The position numbers and the translations under genes were made by a program. Shown here one piece after another: positions 27,801 to 37,297 of a DNA stretch of 64,000 nucleotides (its first letter is position 1; each line of letters opens with the position of its first letter). The stretch lies in NCBI RefSeq assembly GCF_038095555.1, contig NZ_CP124591.1, forward strand, positions 1,426,001-1,490,000. Direction: 5' to 3'. Source of the stretch: Macrococcoides psychrotolerans (GTDB taxonomy: Bacteria > Bacillota > Bacilli > Staphylococcales > Staphylococcaceae). A model generated the notes under the pieces. That model was not told the origin of the DNA. It made no database searches and worked only from the letters and a program-made list of their open reading frames with translations.

Positions 27801-30548
27801 CTAATATTCTTCTTGTTTTTCTGTTATCAGCACATCTCTTGGTTTAGAGCCATTCTGACCACTGACATAACCCATTTCTTCCAGTTGATCGATAATTCGC
27901 GCTGCTCTATTATAGCCTATCTGGAAGCGTCTTTGTATTTGAGAAGTCGAAATATGCCCTTCTTCGACCATAAAGTTGCAAATATCATTGAACAGTTCAT
28001 CTTTCGGCTGCTCTGATAACTTCTTCAGCAAAGTCTTCTCATGGAAGAGATAGTTTGGTTTCCCTTGAGACTTAATATAGCCTACAACTTCATCAATCTC
28101 ACTATCGGAAATATAGCTTCCCTGTATTCGAATCGGCTTATTCATCCCATTCCCAAGATACAGCATATCACCGTTTCCTAACAATTTCTCAGCGCCACCA
28201 GAATCAAGTATTGTTCTGGAGTCAACAGAAGAAGATACCATAAATGCGATGCGTGTCGGCACATTCGCTTTGATTAATCCTGTGATTACGTTGACTGAAG
28301 GACGTTGTGTAGCAAGTATCAGATGAATACCTGCTGCACGTGCTTTTTGAGCAATTCGTGCAATGGAATGCTCCACATCTTGTGGCGCCATCATCATTAA
28401 GTCTGCTAATTCATCAATCACGACAACGATCTTCGGAATTCTCTCCTGATAGACTACTTTCTGGTTATAAGCAGTAATGTTACGTACATGGACATCTGCA
28501 AACATCTGATATCTGCGTTCCATCTCACCGACAACCCATTTTAAGCTCTCTGTAGCTGCTTTAACATCAGTAATAACAGGTGCAATTAAGTGCGGCAAAT
28601 CATTATATGGCGCAAGCTCGACCATTTTAGGATCAATCAGTAATAATTTCAATTCATTAGGATTATTACGATATAGCAGTGAAATAAGAATTGAGTTGAT
28701 ACACACAGATTTACCAGAGCCTGTAGCACCGGCAATTAAACCATGCGGCATCTTCGCAAGATCCATAATCATCGGTTCGTTATTAATTCTAGCTCCGAGC
28801 GCGACAGACAGATTACTATCAGAGAATTTCATCTTCTTGCTGAAGACAATTTCACTTAAGTTGACGCTACGCGTTTCAACATTCGGCACTTCAACACCGA
28901 CAAGCGAAGTACCAGGAATCGGTGCCTCTATTCGGATATCTTTGGCTGCTAACGCCATTTTAATATCGTCCTGAAGATTCGTGATGCGCGAAACCTTTAC
29001 ACCTTTCTCTACCGAAAGTTCAAATCGTGTAACCGAAGGACCGACGACGACATTCTCTACTTTTGCCGGCACATTAAAATGATAGAACGCATCATCAAGC
29101 TGCGCTTTATGTTCTTCAACCCATGATTCATCTCGTTCCATATTATCTGCAGGATTCAGTAAGCTGACAGGTGGAAGAAGATACTTTGGTCCTTTGCGCT
29201 TGAACTGTCTTAGCTTCCTTTCATCCTCAGCTTCCTGTAGCTCAGCAGGTGTCTCAGGATGCTCCTCTAGTACTTCTTCTAGCGGTTCATTGCTTTTGAT
29301 TTTTACTTCTGCTGGCGATAATTTCGATTCTTCTCGTTGCTGCATTAAACGCTTCTTATCACTTGGTGTCATGACTACATTAAATGGAGTGACTTTCTCT
29401 TTCTTAGTGTCAGGTGATAGCACAGGTTCTAACGAAACAGGACCTTCATCCTCTTCTGATATTTCAACAGTTTCATCTGTTTCGCTATCGGTTTCATCTT
29501 CAACTTCAATCGTTTCAGTCATCTCATCTTCCGTCTCAAAAGATACATCGTCAAATACTTCCTCATCTACCTGTATAGTCTCTGCTGCCTCTTCAGTACT
29601 TTCAAAAGTAATATTTTCTTCCATGAAAGTCTCATCTTCACGTGAACTGAAAGTATACGATTCACCGGAGTTCAGTTTAACCTCTGTGTCCTCATCGCTG
29701 ATATTCACTTTAATTGGCGTCTCACTAAGCGCTTGAACCTCAATATCAGTGACTAATGCTTCTTCAGATAACGTTATAACATCCTCTGATAATTGCACGA
29801 CATCATCAACTGCAAGCACATTATCCTCTAAAACATTCTTCTCTTCAGCTTCTTGTTCAACCGTTTCGTGGTTAATCATAGATTTTAACGCTTCTTGCTG
29901 GTCAGCAAGTTTTCTACGCTCTTCCTGAAAATCTTTTTGACGCTGAATTTTCTTGTCACGCTCTTTTCTGATTTCAGCAACTATTTGAGAGGCATATACA
30001 TTCTCAATATTGACCGTATTATCTTCTTTGCGATGTGTCGGTGTCGCAGGACGTGTAGCTGTACTTTTCTTAGGGACAATAGATGCTCGACCCTTTAACA
30101 TTGAAGGATCTTTACGACTTTTTGTTCCATATATTGCCGAAGGTACTTCTGAAGCTTTAAACTTGGGCTGATGCACACGAGATGCTTTTTCTATTTGAGC
30201 ATCATCTCCTTGTTTCTTTCCTAATGGAGAGGTTTCAACCTTATAGCCTGGGTGTTGGTTACGAGCTGCTTTTCTCTGTCTTCTAGAAACGTATGTTTCA
30301 TCAAACGAAGTCTTTTGATGATCATACTGCGCTTGTACAGGGATAAAGGGGTCATCATTTTTTTCAAGTTTTGTCTTGCTCGTCTTATGATCACTATCTT
30401 TCGTCTTAACAGTGTCCACATCAACCGGAAAACGAAACTTTCCACGAGGGCGCCTATATACGTCATTTTCTGAGGTATCCAGTCTTTCTGTTCTGATATC
30501 TTCAGTATTTTCTTTTGATTCTCCGAATAATTTATCAAACCAGCTCAT
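27801..30548 (-). CDS. sftA: FtsK/SpoIIIE-family DNA translocase lacking membrane segments (SftA-like)
   Basis: Hexameric ATPase that moves chromosomal DNA at division. The 915-residue product starts MSWFDKLFGE with YRRPRGKFRFPV nearby, as in the S. aureus protein beside murC. It then has a basic low-complexity region, a very acidic Glu/Asp-rich linker (about 230-390) and an alpha-beta motor with Walker A GATGSGKS near 605, followed by a C-terminal gamma winged helix (QRRFQIGYNRAARIIDQL). No transmembrane helices are visible, so it resembles soluble B. subtilis SftA rather than membrane FtsK, though many databases call it FtsK. Confidence 0.9.
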   Translation of the reverse strand: MSWFDKLFGESKENTEDIRTERLDTSENDVYRRPRGKFRFPVDVDTVKTKDSDHKTSKTKLEKNDDPFIPVQAQYDHQKTSFDETYVSRRQRKAARNQHPGYKVETSPLGKKQGDDAQIEKASRVHQPKFKASEVPSAIYGTKSRKDPSMLKGRASIVPKKSTATRPATPTHRKEDNTVNIENVYASQIVAEIRKERDKKIQRQKDFQEERRKLADQQEALKSMINHETVEQEAEEKNVLEDNVLAVDDVVQLSEDVITLSEEALVTDIEVQALSETPIKVNISDEDTEVKLNSGESYTFSSREDETFMEENITFESTEEAAETIQVDEEVFDDVSFETEDEMTETIEVEDETDSETDETVEISEEDEGPVSLEPVLSPDTKKEKVTPFNVVMTPSDKKRLMQQREESKLSPAEVKIKSNEPLEEVLEEHPETPAELQEAEDERKLRQFKRKGPKYLLPPVSLLNPADNMERDESWVEEHKAQLDDAFYHFNVPAKVENVVVGPSVTRFELSVEKGVKVSRITNLQDDIKMALAAKDIRIEAPIPGTSLVGVEVPNVETRSVNLSEIVFSKKMKFSDSNLSVALGARINNEPMIMDLAKMPHGLIAGATGSGKSVCINSILISLLYRNNPNELKLLLIDPKMVELAPYNDLPHLIAPVITDVKAATESLKWVVGEMERRYQMFADVHVRNITAYNQKVVYQERIPKIVVVIDELADLMMMAPQDVEHSIARIAQKARAAGIHLILATQRPSVNVITGLIKANVPTRIAFMVSSSVDSRTILDSGGAEKLLGNGDMLYLGNGMNKPIRIQGSYISDSEIDEVVGYIKSQGKPNYLFHEKTLLKKLSEQPKDELFNDICNFMVEEGHISTSQIQRRFQIGYNRAARIIDQLEEMGYVSGQNGSKPRDVLITEKQEEY

Positions 30549-30557
30549 CTTATCACC

Positions 30558-31154
30558 CTACTTCTCTTTGAAGAAATCTTCGCCGATTGTATAGTGATCA
30601 TCTAGCACTAGAATACCTTTTTTCTCTTCAGAGTCAGTCAGACCAAGTTCACGTTCAGAACATATCATTCCTTTTGATGGCACACCGCGTAACTCTGCAT
30701 CTTTGATCATCATTCCACTCGGCATCACCGCACCTACTTTAGCTACTACTACCTTTTGCCCTTGTGCAATATTTTTTGCACCACAAACAATCTGTAATTT
30801 TTCTGTTCCAACATCCACTTTTGTAATGTTTAATTTATCTGCATCTGGATGCTTCTCACATGATTCTACATAGCCAACAACAAACTTCGGTGATAAATCA
30901 ACTTCGAGTGGCGTTTCAAGCCCCTTCTCTCTAAGTAATGCGTTGATTTCATCTACAAGACTTTCTGTTAATTTAACCTCACCTTGAGATTTAAGGTTTA
31001 ATGATTGTACACCCTTAACATTATATCCAACGACACGGTCGTCTTTTTTTATCGTGATAATATCCCCGTTTGTTTCATACGTAAACGGACCATCGATAGG
31101 TTCCAATGTGATAAATAAATAATCTCCAACAATTTCGTTATAAAATAGATTCAT
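30558..31154 (-). CDS. ytpR: tRNA-binding-domain protein YtpR
   Basis: A 198-residue product with a DUF4479 N-terminal part and an EMAPII/CsaA-type tRNA-binding OB fold (about 88-190: VVGYVESCEKHPDADKLNI, LQIVCGAKNIA, PSGMMI, GMICSERELG), like the first domain of phenylalanyl-tRNA synthetase beta. AAGGAG decides the start; an open frame runs to 31241 inside the next gene. Molecular role unknown. Part of the ytpPQR block. Confidence 0.9.
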   Translation of the reverse strand: MNLFYNEIVGDYLFITLEPIDGPFTYETNGDIITIKKDDRVVGYNVKGVQSLNLKSQGEVKLTESLVDEINALLREKGLETPLEVDLSPKFVVGYVESCEKHPDADKLNITKVDVGTEKLQIVCGAKNIAQGQKVVVAKVGAVMPSGMMIKDAELRGVPSKGMICSERELGLTDSEEKKGILVLDDHYTIGEDFFKEK

Positions 31155-31158
31155 ATGA

Positions 31159-32019
31159 TTACTCCTTATTGTTTTTTTCTTGTTCAAATTTTTTGCGGTT
31201 TGCTTCAATACGCTGAATTGCTTCTTGATTACGCTTTGCATTATTCTTACCTAGTATAAACACAGGTGTTAAGTTACCTTCTTCATATTGGAACGATAAA
31301 GAAGTAATCGGTACAAGACCATTTGCGAAAAATTGCATCGTCAGCTGAGCGAGCACATCATACCCTGTCTCGTTCTGAATATCAGCAATAATCAAAACAT
31401 CGCCATGTGGTACAGCGACAAGCATCTCCCCTGTAATCTTCTCACGAAACGACTTCAACAGTTGTTTATTTAACAGACGACTTGCATCATATCCATCATT
31501 TGAGTTAAAGAAATAATATGTATTGTCATTCACTACATCAGTTTTATAAGGGTTATTCAGACCATTTAAATTAAATAAAGCCTGCTCCTTAATATGCGCT
31601 TCAGATAGATTCAACGCTTCCTGTACTTCAGTATCAATTAGACGATAAGTGTTGCCGAGATCCACTGCGTAATAAATATTCGTCTCAGCAGTATGTTCTG
31701 TAATTAAAAAAGGAACTCCATTTTGTTCTTTCTGGAAACTCGTCGCACGAACAACAGGCATTATTATCGGTTGGCCATCAAAAGGTTGTGCATCCCCAAA
31801 CGCTTGAATCGTCTCTTTGATATAATACAGTACTTCGTCAAGAATTTTCTCTTTCTTCTCTTTATATTTTGCTGCAACGGGTGCTAGCTTTATCGTTAAC
31901 CCTTTATGATTATCATTTCGCTCAATCCTTAAAGTCTCTTCTTTACGATCGAAATGAAAGGTTACTGCTTCCTCTTTCATTGCATCTTTTAAGTAATCTC
32001 TAATTTCAAAAACATTCAC
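31159..32019 (-). CDS. ytpQ: DUF1444 protein YtpQ
   Basis: A 286-residue soluble protein of the UPF0354/DUF1444 family. I place the start at the GTG at 32019 (VNVFEIRDYL), 8 bases after AGGAG; a GTG at 32028 overlaps that site. The N-terminus then aligns with remembered staphylococcal homologues (MNTFQMRD). No catalytic motif recognised. Sits between ytpP and ytpR. Confidence 0.88.
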   Translation of the reverse strand: MNVFEIRDYLKDAMKEEAVTFHFDRKEETLRIERNDNHKGLTIKLAPVAAKYKEKKEKILDEVLYYIKETIQAFGDAQPFDGQPIIMPVVRATSFQKEQNGVPFLITEHTAETNIYYAVDLGNTYRLIDTEVQEALNLSEAHIKEQALFNLNGLNNPYKTDVVNDNTYYFFNSNDGYDASRLLNKQLLKSFREKITGEMLVAVPHGDVLIIADIQNETGYDVLAQLTMQFFANGLVPITSLSFQYEEGNLTPVFILGKNNAKRNQEAIQRIEANRKKFEQEKNNKE

Positions 32020-32138
32020 TTGTAACACTCCTCACATAACTTTCATTGTACAATAAAACCACCGCATATAAAAGCAGTGGTTACTAAGGTTATATTAAAA
32101 GGTAATCAGTTTAGAGCTACGGACTAATAGATATTAAA

Positions 32139-32447
32139 CTACAATCCTTTTATAAATGCGTTGATTTCATCTTTTGTCTTTCTGTCTTTTGATACGAATC
32201 TTCCAATTTCAGTACCTTTATCAAATGCGATAAAGCTTGGTATCCCCATCACATCATATTCTACAGCAAGGTCAATAAATTCATCTCTGTCGATGGAAAC
32301 AAAATGATACGCTTCATTTTCACTTTCTATTTCCGGCAATAATGGTGCAATAAAATGACAGTCTGGGCACCATCCTGCAGTAAACATAGCTATCGTCGGC
32401 TGTTCGATACTTTCTCTAAACATTTCTACTGATGTGATTTCCTTCAT
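32139..32447 (-). CDS. ytpP: Thioredoxin-like protein YtpP
   Basis: A 102-residue thioredoxin fold with active site WCPDC (C27, C30) and cis-proline GIPSF near 70. The Pro-Asp pair between the cysteines differs from the Gly-Pro of true thioredoxin, so redox potential and partner may differ. A reductant for bacillithiol mixed disulfides has been reported for YtpP in B. subtilis. Overlaps the upstream permease by four bases. Confidence 0.9.
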   Translation of the reverse strand: MKEITSVEMFRESIEQPTIAMFTAGWCPDCHFIAPLLPEIESENEAYHFVSIDRDEFIDLAVEYDVMGIPSFIAFDKGTEIGRFVSKDRKTKDEINAFIKGL

Positions 32448-33448
32448 CGTTCTCCTCCTGTCGAGATCTTCTGATCTCCTGGTTTAATGATATTCGCTCG
32501 TAACAACATCATATATATAATATAACTGATAATACCTGGTAATATGAAATGAAACACTCCAACTTGCAACCATGTTTCAAGCGAGGAACCCATCGTCTTA
32601 ATTGTCATTATCTGCCCGACAAATCCACTTGTTCCCATACCTGCACCTGCTGCTACATTTTGCATTGGCCATAGTGTGGTCATTATCGGTGCGATAATGA
32701 TACTCGCAATCACAGGCGGAATTAAGATCATTGGTCTTAACATATAGTTAGGAATCTGTATTTTACTAGTTCCAATACCATGGGCTACGAGACTTTGAAT
32801 CCCATTATCACGATAAGCAGTGACAGCAAATCCAATCATATGACAGCAGCAGCCAATTGTTGCAGCAGCTGCCGCTGTTCCATCGATGTTAAGCATTAAA
32901 GCGAGCGCAGCACTAGAAACAGGGCTAGAAAGTGTCAAACCGAACACGAGTGACACGAGAACGCCCATCAATAACGGCTGCTGTCCTGTCGAAAATGAAA
33001 TAAATTCTCCGAGCGATAGCATCAGCTGCTGTATCAACGGTCCTATAAGCTTTGCGATACTGCCGCCGATAAGTAGCGTTAGAAGCGGCGTCAGAATGAT
33101 ATCAATCTTCGTCTTCCCACTATAGAAACGTCCCGCTTCACTTGTTGCCAGACTCACAATATATGTACCTGCTGCGCCTCCAAGTTCATAACCATACATC
33201 CCAGTCACTGCACTAGCGAAGATGACCATCGGTTTAGCTCCAAGTCCATATGCTACCGCAACACCAACTGCTGCACCCGTACAATTCTTTGCAAGCTGGC
33301 CGATTTCAATGAGTAATGATGTATCGAAGAACGGTTTCAATTCTGTCCCCAGTGTTTCTAATATCAATCCGATAATCAATGAACAAAATAGTCCGAGTGC
33401 CATGTAACTCATGCCATCTATGAACCACCTCTTAAGTAGATTCTTCAA
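32444..33448 (-). CDS. PTS EIIC-like membrane protein (PTS_EIIC_2 type)
   Basis: A 334-residue polytopic protein with about nine hydrophobic segments rich in glycine and alanine. Conserved-looking stretches are GAAVGVAVAYGLGAKP, SSPVSSAALALMLNIDGTAAAAATIGCCCHM (given here as two parts of one loop) and GAGMGTSGFVGQ. It starts with TTG at 33448 behind AAGGGGA. Such proteins are annotated as putative sugar PTS IIC but no EIIA or EIIB gene is adjacent, and the substrate is unknown. Confidence 0.75.
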   Translation of the reverse strand: MKNLLKRWFIDGMSYMALGLFCSLIIGLILETLGTELKPFFDTSLLIEIGQLAKNCTGAAVGVAVAYGLGAKPMVIFASAVTGMYGYELGGAAGTYIVSLATSEAGRFYSGKTKIDIILTPLLTLLIGGSIAKLIGPLIQQLMLSLGEFISFSTGQQPLLMGVLVSLVFGLTLSSPVSSAALALMLNIDGTAAAAATIGCCCHMIGFAVTAYRDNGIQSLVAHGIGTSKIQIPNYMLRPMILIPPVIASIIIAPIMTTLWPMQNVAAGAGMGTSGFVGQIMTIKTMGSSLETWLQVGVFHFILPGIISYIIYMMLLRANIIKPGDQKISTGGER

Positions 33449-33536
33449 TATACTATCCCCTTACCCTCTATTTATAATCCCACATATTACAATTATAATA
33501 GCATATTACTTATTACATAGACGTATTTTCATATAA

Positions 33537-33568
33537 AAATTTTCCGGATATATTTATCCGGAAAATTT
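33537..33568 (-). terminator. Terminator of the ABC transporter operon
   Basis: AAATTTTCCGGATA pairs perfectly with TATCCGGAAAATTT around a 4-base loop, then T-rich sequence on the minus strand. Confidence 0.85.
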
Positions 33569-33608
33569 ATTACCTATTGATGCTATCGAATGATATAGTG
33601 CTTATAAT

Positions 33609-34337
33609 TTATTCTGCAATCACATTCAAGAAGCGTCTTAAATGTTCTGATTGAGGTGCATTGAATAGTTGTTCTGGCGTTTCGATTTCCTCGATACGTC
33701 CATCATGAACAAAAGCGACTTTATCTGCAACATTGCGCGCAAAGTTCATCTCGTGTGTCACTATGACCATCGTCATGCCTTCATCACGCAGATCTTTAAT
33801 AACACGTAGCACATCCTGTACAAGTTCTGGGTCAAGTGCAGATGTTGGTTCATCAAAGAGCATCACCTTTGGATTCATTGCAAGCGCACGTGCGATACCG
33901 ACACGTTGCTGCTGTCCCCCACTTAATGATATCGGATACTGCTCCTTGACATGCGTTAAATCCACTTTTTCAAGCAGGTTCAATGCGGTTTCTCGCGCAT
34001 CTGACTGTTTCATCTTCTTGACTTGTACAAGACCTTCCATCACATTTTCTAGCGCTGTCATATGCGGGAACAATTGAAAGTTCTGGAACACCATACCTGA
34101 CTTTTTACGGACTTCAATCTGTGATTTGCGGTTGTTACTATCATATGTTAAACCGTCTACTGTTACCGTGCCTGATGTCGGCAGTTCCAATGCATTCATC
34201 ATACGTAGCAGCGTCGTCTTACCTGAACCGCTTCGACCAATCAGTACGACCACTTCACCATCTTGCACTTCTAGATCTACATCTTTAAGCACTGTCTTAT
34301 CGCCGAACTTCTTTACCACATTCTTCACTGAGATCAT
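33609..34337 (-). CDS. Polar amino-acid ABC transporter ATP-binding protein
   Basis: A 242-residue ATPase with Walker A GRSGSGKTTLLR (about 33-44), signature LSGGQQQRVGIARAL near 138 and Walker B VMLFDEPTSALDPE near 160. The HisP/GlnQ-type D-loop and length fit polar amino-acid importers. It overlaps the permease stop codon by four bases. With the two upstream genes it makes a complete importer; cystine is the likely substrate given the binding protein. Confidence 0.93.
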   Translation of the reverse strand: MISVKNVVKKFGDKTVLKDVDLEVQDGEVVVLIGRSGSGKTTLLRMMNALELPTSGTVTVDGLTYDSNNRKSQIEVRKKSGMVFQNFQLFPHMTALENVMEGLVQVKKMKQSDARETALNLLEKVDLTHVKEQYPISLSGGQQQRVGIARALAMNPKVMLFDEPTSALDPELVQDVLRVIKDLRDEGMTMVIVTHEMNFARNVADKVAFVHDGRIEEIETPEQLFNAPQSEHLRRFLNVIAE

Positions 34338-35053
34338 CGCTGATACTTCCTTTCTATACGAGACTCATACTGCCCTTGTACAACAGAGATAATGAAACAT
34401 ACAACCCAGTACATTAAGCCGACAAGCACGTAGATTGAAAGGAACTCATACGTTGTCGCAGCAACTTCCTGTGCCTTACGAAACATCTCTGCGACAAGAA
34501 TGAACCCTAGCAGCGATGTATCTTTAATCAGACTTAAAAATGTATTACCAAGTGCAGGAATAGATACACGTATCGCCTGTGGTAAAACGATGCGTTTCAT
34601 CGTCATCCATTCACTCATACCGATAGAATATGCAGCTTCTTTTTGACCCTCTGGAATCGATAGAATACCACCCCGAATAATTTCAGAGGCATAAGCTCCA
34701 ACGTTTAAACTGAGTCCAATTATTGCAGCAACAACAGGTGCAATATTCAGCTTAATATCAGGATTTCCCGTAATAAGTCGTCCAACTTCTGGAATACCAT
34801 AGAAGATAATGAACAACTGTACAAGCATAGGTGTACCACGAATAATCGAGACATAGATTCTGGAAATACTTCGCGCGAACTTGTTACGTGACACACGCAT
34901 CAATGCAGTGATGATCGCTATGATTAGCCCGATTATAAACGTTGCAATAGTAATAGGGATTGAGTATTTTATCAATCCCCATAACATCGGTTCGAAAGCT
35001 TGTTTCGCTGCATCTAATGCGTGGAGCTGTTCTTCATTAAGCTTTAGAAACAT
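34334..35053 (-). CDS. Polar amino-acid ABC transporter permease
   Basis: A 239-residue permease with five or so transmembrane segments and the HisM-type loop EAAYSIGMSEWMTMKRIVLPQA near 150-172. I use the ATG at 35053; the same frame opens with TTG and GTG codons at 35062 and 35059 inside the binding-protein gene. It has no strong ribosome site, which fits translational coupling through the 17-base overlap. Confidence 0.9.
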   Translation of the reverse strand: MFLKLNEEQLHALDAAKQAFEPMLWGLIKYSIPITIATFIIGLIIAIITALMRVSRNKFARSISRIYVSIIRGTPMLVQLFIIFYGIPEVGRLITGNPDIKLNIAPVVAAIIGLSLNVGAYASEIIRGGILSIPEGQKEAAYSIGMSEWMTMKRIVLPQAIRVSIPALGNTFLSLIKDTSLLGFILVAEMFRKAQEVAATTYEFLSIYVLVGLMYWVVCFIISVVQGQYESRIERKYQR

Positions 35054-35804
35054 CTTCACCAAACCATTTCTTACTTATTTTTGTTAATGTACCATCTTTA
35101 TGCAATTCATCTAATGCTTTATTAACATCCTCTATTACTGTCTTATCTGTCTTCTTAGTGAATACAAATCCTGACTGGCTCTTCTCAGCATCACCCGTAA
35201 TCAGCTTAATATCAGCTGTTTTCTTTTGTTGCTGATAATCAAGGACTGATAATTTATCATTGAAAGTTCCTTCCACACGATTTGATAATACCATTTCTAT
35301 CGCCTGGTTAAATCCTTCTACTGAAGTAATTTCAGCGCCTTTATCTTTCGCTAGCTTACCGTAGTTTGAAGTCAACGTCTGAGCAAGTTTCTTTCCTTTA
35401 ACGTCATCAAATGACTGGATTGAATCGTTATTTTTACGAACGACTAATACGCCCTCAGAATACGTATATGGTTTAGAGAAGTTGTATTTATCTTTACGTT
35501 CTGCATTGATTCCGACTTGGTTTGCTATCGTATCAAAACGCCCTGAATTTAATCCCGAGAACATTGAATCCCACTGTGTTTCAACGAACTTAACCTTATA
35601 ACCCGCTTTTTTCGCTACTGCTTCAGTAACTTCTACATCATATCCCGTTAACTTTCCATCTTTGTCATGGTATGTAAATGGTGCATATGTTCCTTCAGTG
35701 CCCACTGTCAGTGTCTTACCATCTTTCTTTGAACCCTCTTCACTGCTGCCACATGCGGCAAGCACAAATAACAACGCCGTCAATACTATAAATAATTTTT
35801 TCAT
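35037..35804 (-). CDS. Amino-acid (probably cystine) ABC transporter binding lipoprotein
   Basis: A 255-residue lipoprotein with signal peptide and lipobox LAAC (C18), then a type 3 solute-binding fold beginning TVGTEGTYAPFTYHDKDGK. The ETQWDSMFSGLNSGRFD and ANQVGI stretches are typical of TcyA/FliY cystine-binding proteins. AGGAGGATGGAA sets the ATG at 35804. Nearby patB (cystathionine beta-lyase) supports a sulfur amino-acid role, but the substrate is inferred. Confidence 0.88.
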   Translation of the reverse strand: MKKLFIVLTALLFVLAACGSSEEGSKKDGKTLTVGTEGTYAPFTYHDKDGKLTGYDVEVTEAVAKKAGYKVKFVETQWDSMFSGLNSGRFDTIANQVGINAERKDKYNFSKPYTYSEGVLVVRKNNDSIQSFDDVKGKKLAQTLTSNYGKLAKDKGAEITSVEGFNQAIEMVLSNRVEGTFNDKLSVLDYQQQKKTADIKLITGDAEKSQSGFVFTKKTDKTVIEDVNKALDELHKDGTLTKISKKWFGEDVSKA

Positions 35805-35846
35805 TTCCATCCTCCTATTCATATCAATTTACTCAGAATAAATTTT

Positions 35847-35874
35847 ATTTTATACTATTTATAATTTAAGTCAA
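35847..35874 (-). promoter_or_regulatory. Promoter of the ABC transporter operon
   Basis: Minus-strand TTGACT (35869-35874) and TAAAAT (35847-35852) with a 16-base spacer, 43 bases upstream of the lipoprotein start. Confidence 0.65.
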
Positions 35875-35898
35875 CAAATAGCTACCGAACTACTCGGA

Positions 35899-36963
35899 TT
35901 AATTCTGTTTTAAACACTGAATCGTTTCATCATCAAGTCTACTCAGTAGCGCAAGCATACCATCGCGCGCCGCTTCATAATCACGAATATCAAATATCGT
36001 ATGATTGGAATGAATATAACGTGCAGGGACTCCTACTACCGCTGTCGGCACACCTTCATTCGAAATATGAATCTGACCCCCGTCTGTTCCACCCGGAGAC
36101 TGATAATATTGGTAATTGATATTATGTGCTTCATATGTTTCTTGCATCAATGTCTTGAATGATGGCTTTAATATCATTGTGCGGTCGATGATTCTCAGTA
36201 ACGTGCCAGCTCCAAGTCGTCCATTATCGCTGCTACTTCCAGCCATATCATTTGCGGGCGAACAGTCTACAACAAATGCAACATCCGGCTGAATCATATT
36301 TGCTGCAGGTCCTGCGCCACGTAAACCTACTTCTTCCTGCACATTCGCCCCGATATATAGATCAAAAGGAAGCGCAACGTCCTTCAACCGTTCCATCACA
36401 TCTATAATTATGGTACATCCATAACGATTATCCCACGCTTTACATAAGAAACGGTGATCCGTTAACTGCTTAAATTCAACTTCAGGTACAATCGTATCCC
36501 CGGGCGCTATCCCCATTTCATTGACCATCTCTTTATTCTCAGCACCGATATCCAGCATCATATCTGAAATTTGTGGTGTCCCTTCATTTCCTGTTCTGAA
36601 GTGTTTCGGCAGGCTTCCAATGATTCCAGTATATTCTTTCCCATCTCGAGCTAATACTTTCATACGCTGTGCCTGCAGTACATCTTCAGGCCATCCGCCA
36701 AGCGGTGTGAACTTAAGCATGCCATTATCGGTAATATGTGTCACCATAAATCCAACTTCATCCATATGTGCAGCAATCATTACTTTCTTAGCATCTGGAT
36801 TTGCACTCTTCTTTAAGAAATACACACCACCGAGCCCGTCCTGCAGTACTTCATCTGCATATGCTGTCAGTCTTTCCTTTAAATAGTCGCGCACTTGATA
36901 TTCATGTCCAGGTGCCCCATGTAATTCTGTTAATGTTTTGATCGTTTCCATTATCTTTGTCAT
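35899..36963 (-). CDS. ytoP: M42-family metallo-aminopeptidase
   Basis: A 354-residue di-metal aminopeptidase of the glutamyl/deblocking type, often mis-annotated as endoglucanase. Visible metal-site stretches: AAHMDEVGFMVT (about 64-75), CKAWDNRYG near 177, NVQEEVGLRGA near 212 and VVDCSPA near 235. AAAGGAG precedes the ATG. It is divergent from a small exported protein gene and upstream of the transporter, so peptide use is a plausible setting. Confidence 0.92.
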   Translation of the reverse strand: MTKIMETIKTLTELHGAPGHEYQVRDYLKERLTAYADEVLQDGLGGVYFLKKSANPDAKKVMIAAHMDEVGFMVTHITDNGMLKFTPLGGWPEDVLQAQRMKVLARDGKEYTGIIGSLPKHFRTGNEGTPQISDMMLDIGAENKEMVNEMGIAPGDTIVPEVEFKQLTDHRFLCKAWDNRYGCTIIIDVMERLKDVALPFDLYIGANVQEEVGLRGAGPAANMIQPDVAFVVDCSPANDMAGSSSDNGRLGAGTLLRIIDRTMILKPSFKTLMQETYEAHNINYQYYQSPGGTDGGQIHISNEGVPTAVVGVPARYIHSNHTIFDIRDYEAARDGMLALLSRLDDETIQCLKQN

Positions 36964-37009
36964 GATTGTTCTCCTTTATGTTAAAATATTTTATAAATGG
37001 AGGGATATT

Positions 37010-37297
37010 ATGAAAAAACGTTATCTGCTTATCATTCCTGTAATCATCGCTTTACTTTATATGTCGAAAGATCGTATGACAATGAAGCATCCTAAAAAGG
37101 TACTCGACCAGACGAAACATGCATATAAGGATGTGACAGGTTCAGCAATCAACTATACCCCTGAAAAGATTCATAAGTTTGGATCTATCACACACGTCTA
37201 TCGGGGGATGATCAATACGAAGACCACGACTTATGAATTTATCGCTGATTGTTATAGTGGTGAACTCATAGATGTGTTTGAAATTCAGTCGCTTTAA
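37010..37297 (+). CDS. Small exported or membrane-anchored protein, PepSY-like
   Basis: A 95-residue product: membrane segment at about 4-20 then a short extracellular domain with DVTGSAINYTPEKIHKFGSI and EFIADCYSGELIDVFEI, which resembles a single PepSY-like unit. The start follows TGGAGGG; an open frame begins earlier at 36938. One cysteine is near the C-terminus. Function unknown; similar small genes sit beside ytoP in staphylococci. Confidence 0.7.
   Translation: MKKRYLLIIPVIIALLYMSKDRMTMKHPKKVLDQTKHAYKDVTGSAINYTPEKIHKFGSITHVYRGMINTKTTTYEFIADCYSGELIDVFEIQSL

Noticed and set aside
29194..29736. 180-residue serine-rich open frame on the plus strand
   Set aside because: It is the antisense of the acidic Glu/Asp-rich linker of sftA; GAA/GAT codons read backwards give serine. 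No ribosome site.
33609..35804. Glutamine transporter GlnQ/GlnH
   Set aside because: The binding-protein stretches fit cystine-type TcyA proteins better; I kept the call general because the substrate is not proven.
36521..36886. 121-residue plus-strand frame inside the M42 peptidase gene
   Set aside because: Complement of a well-supported metallopeptidase frame; rich in Ser/Pro/Cys as antisense frames usually are.
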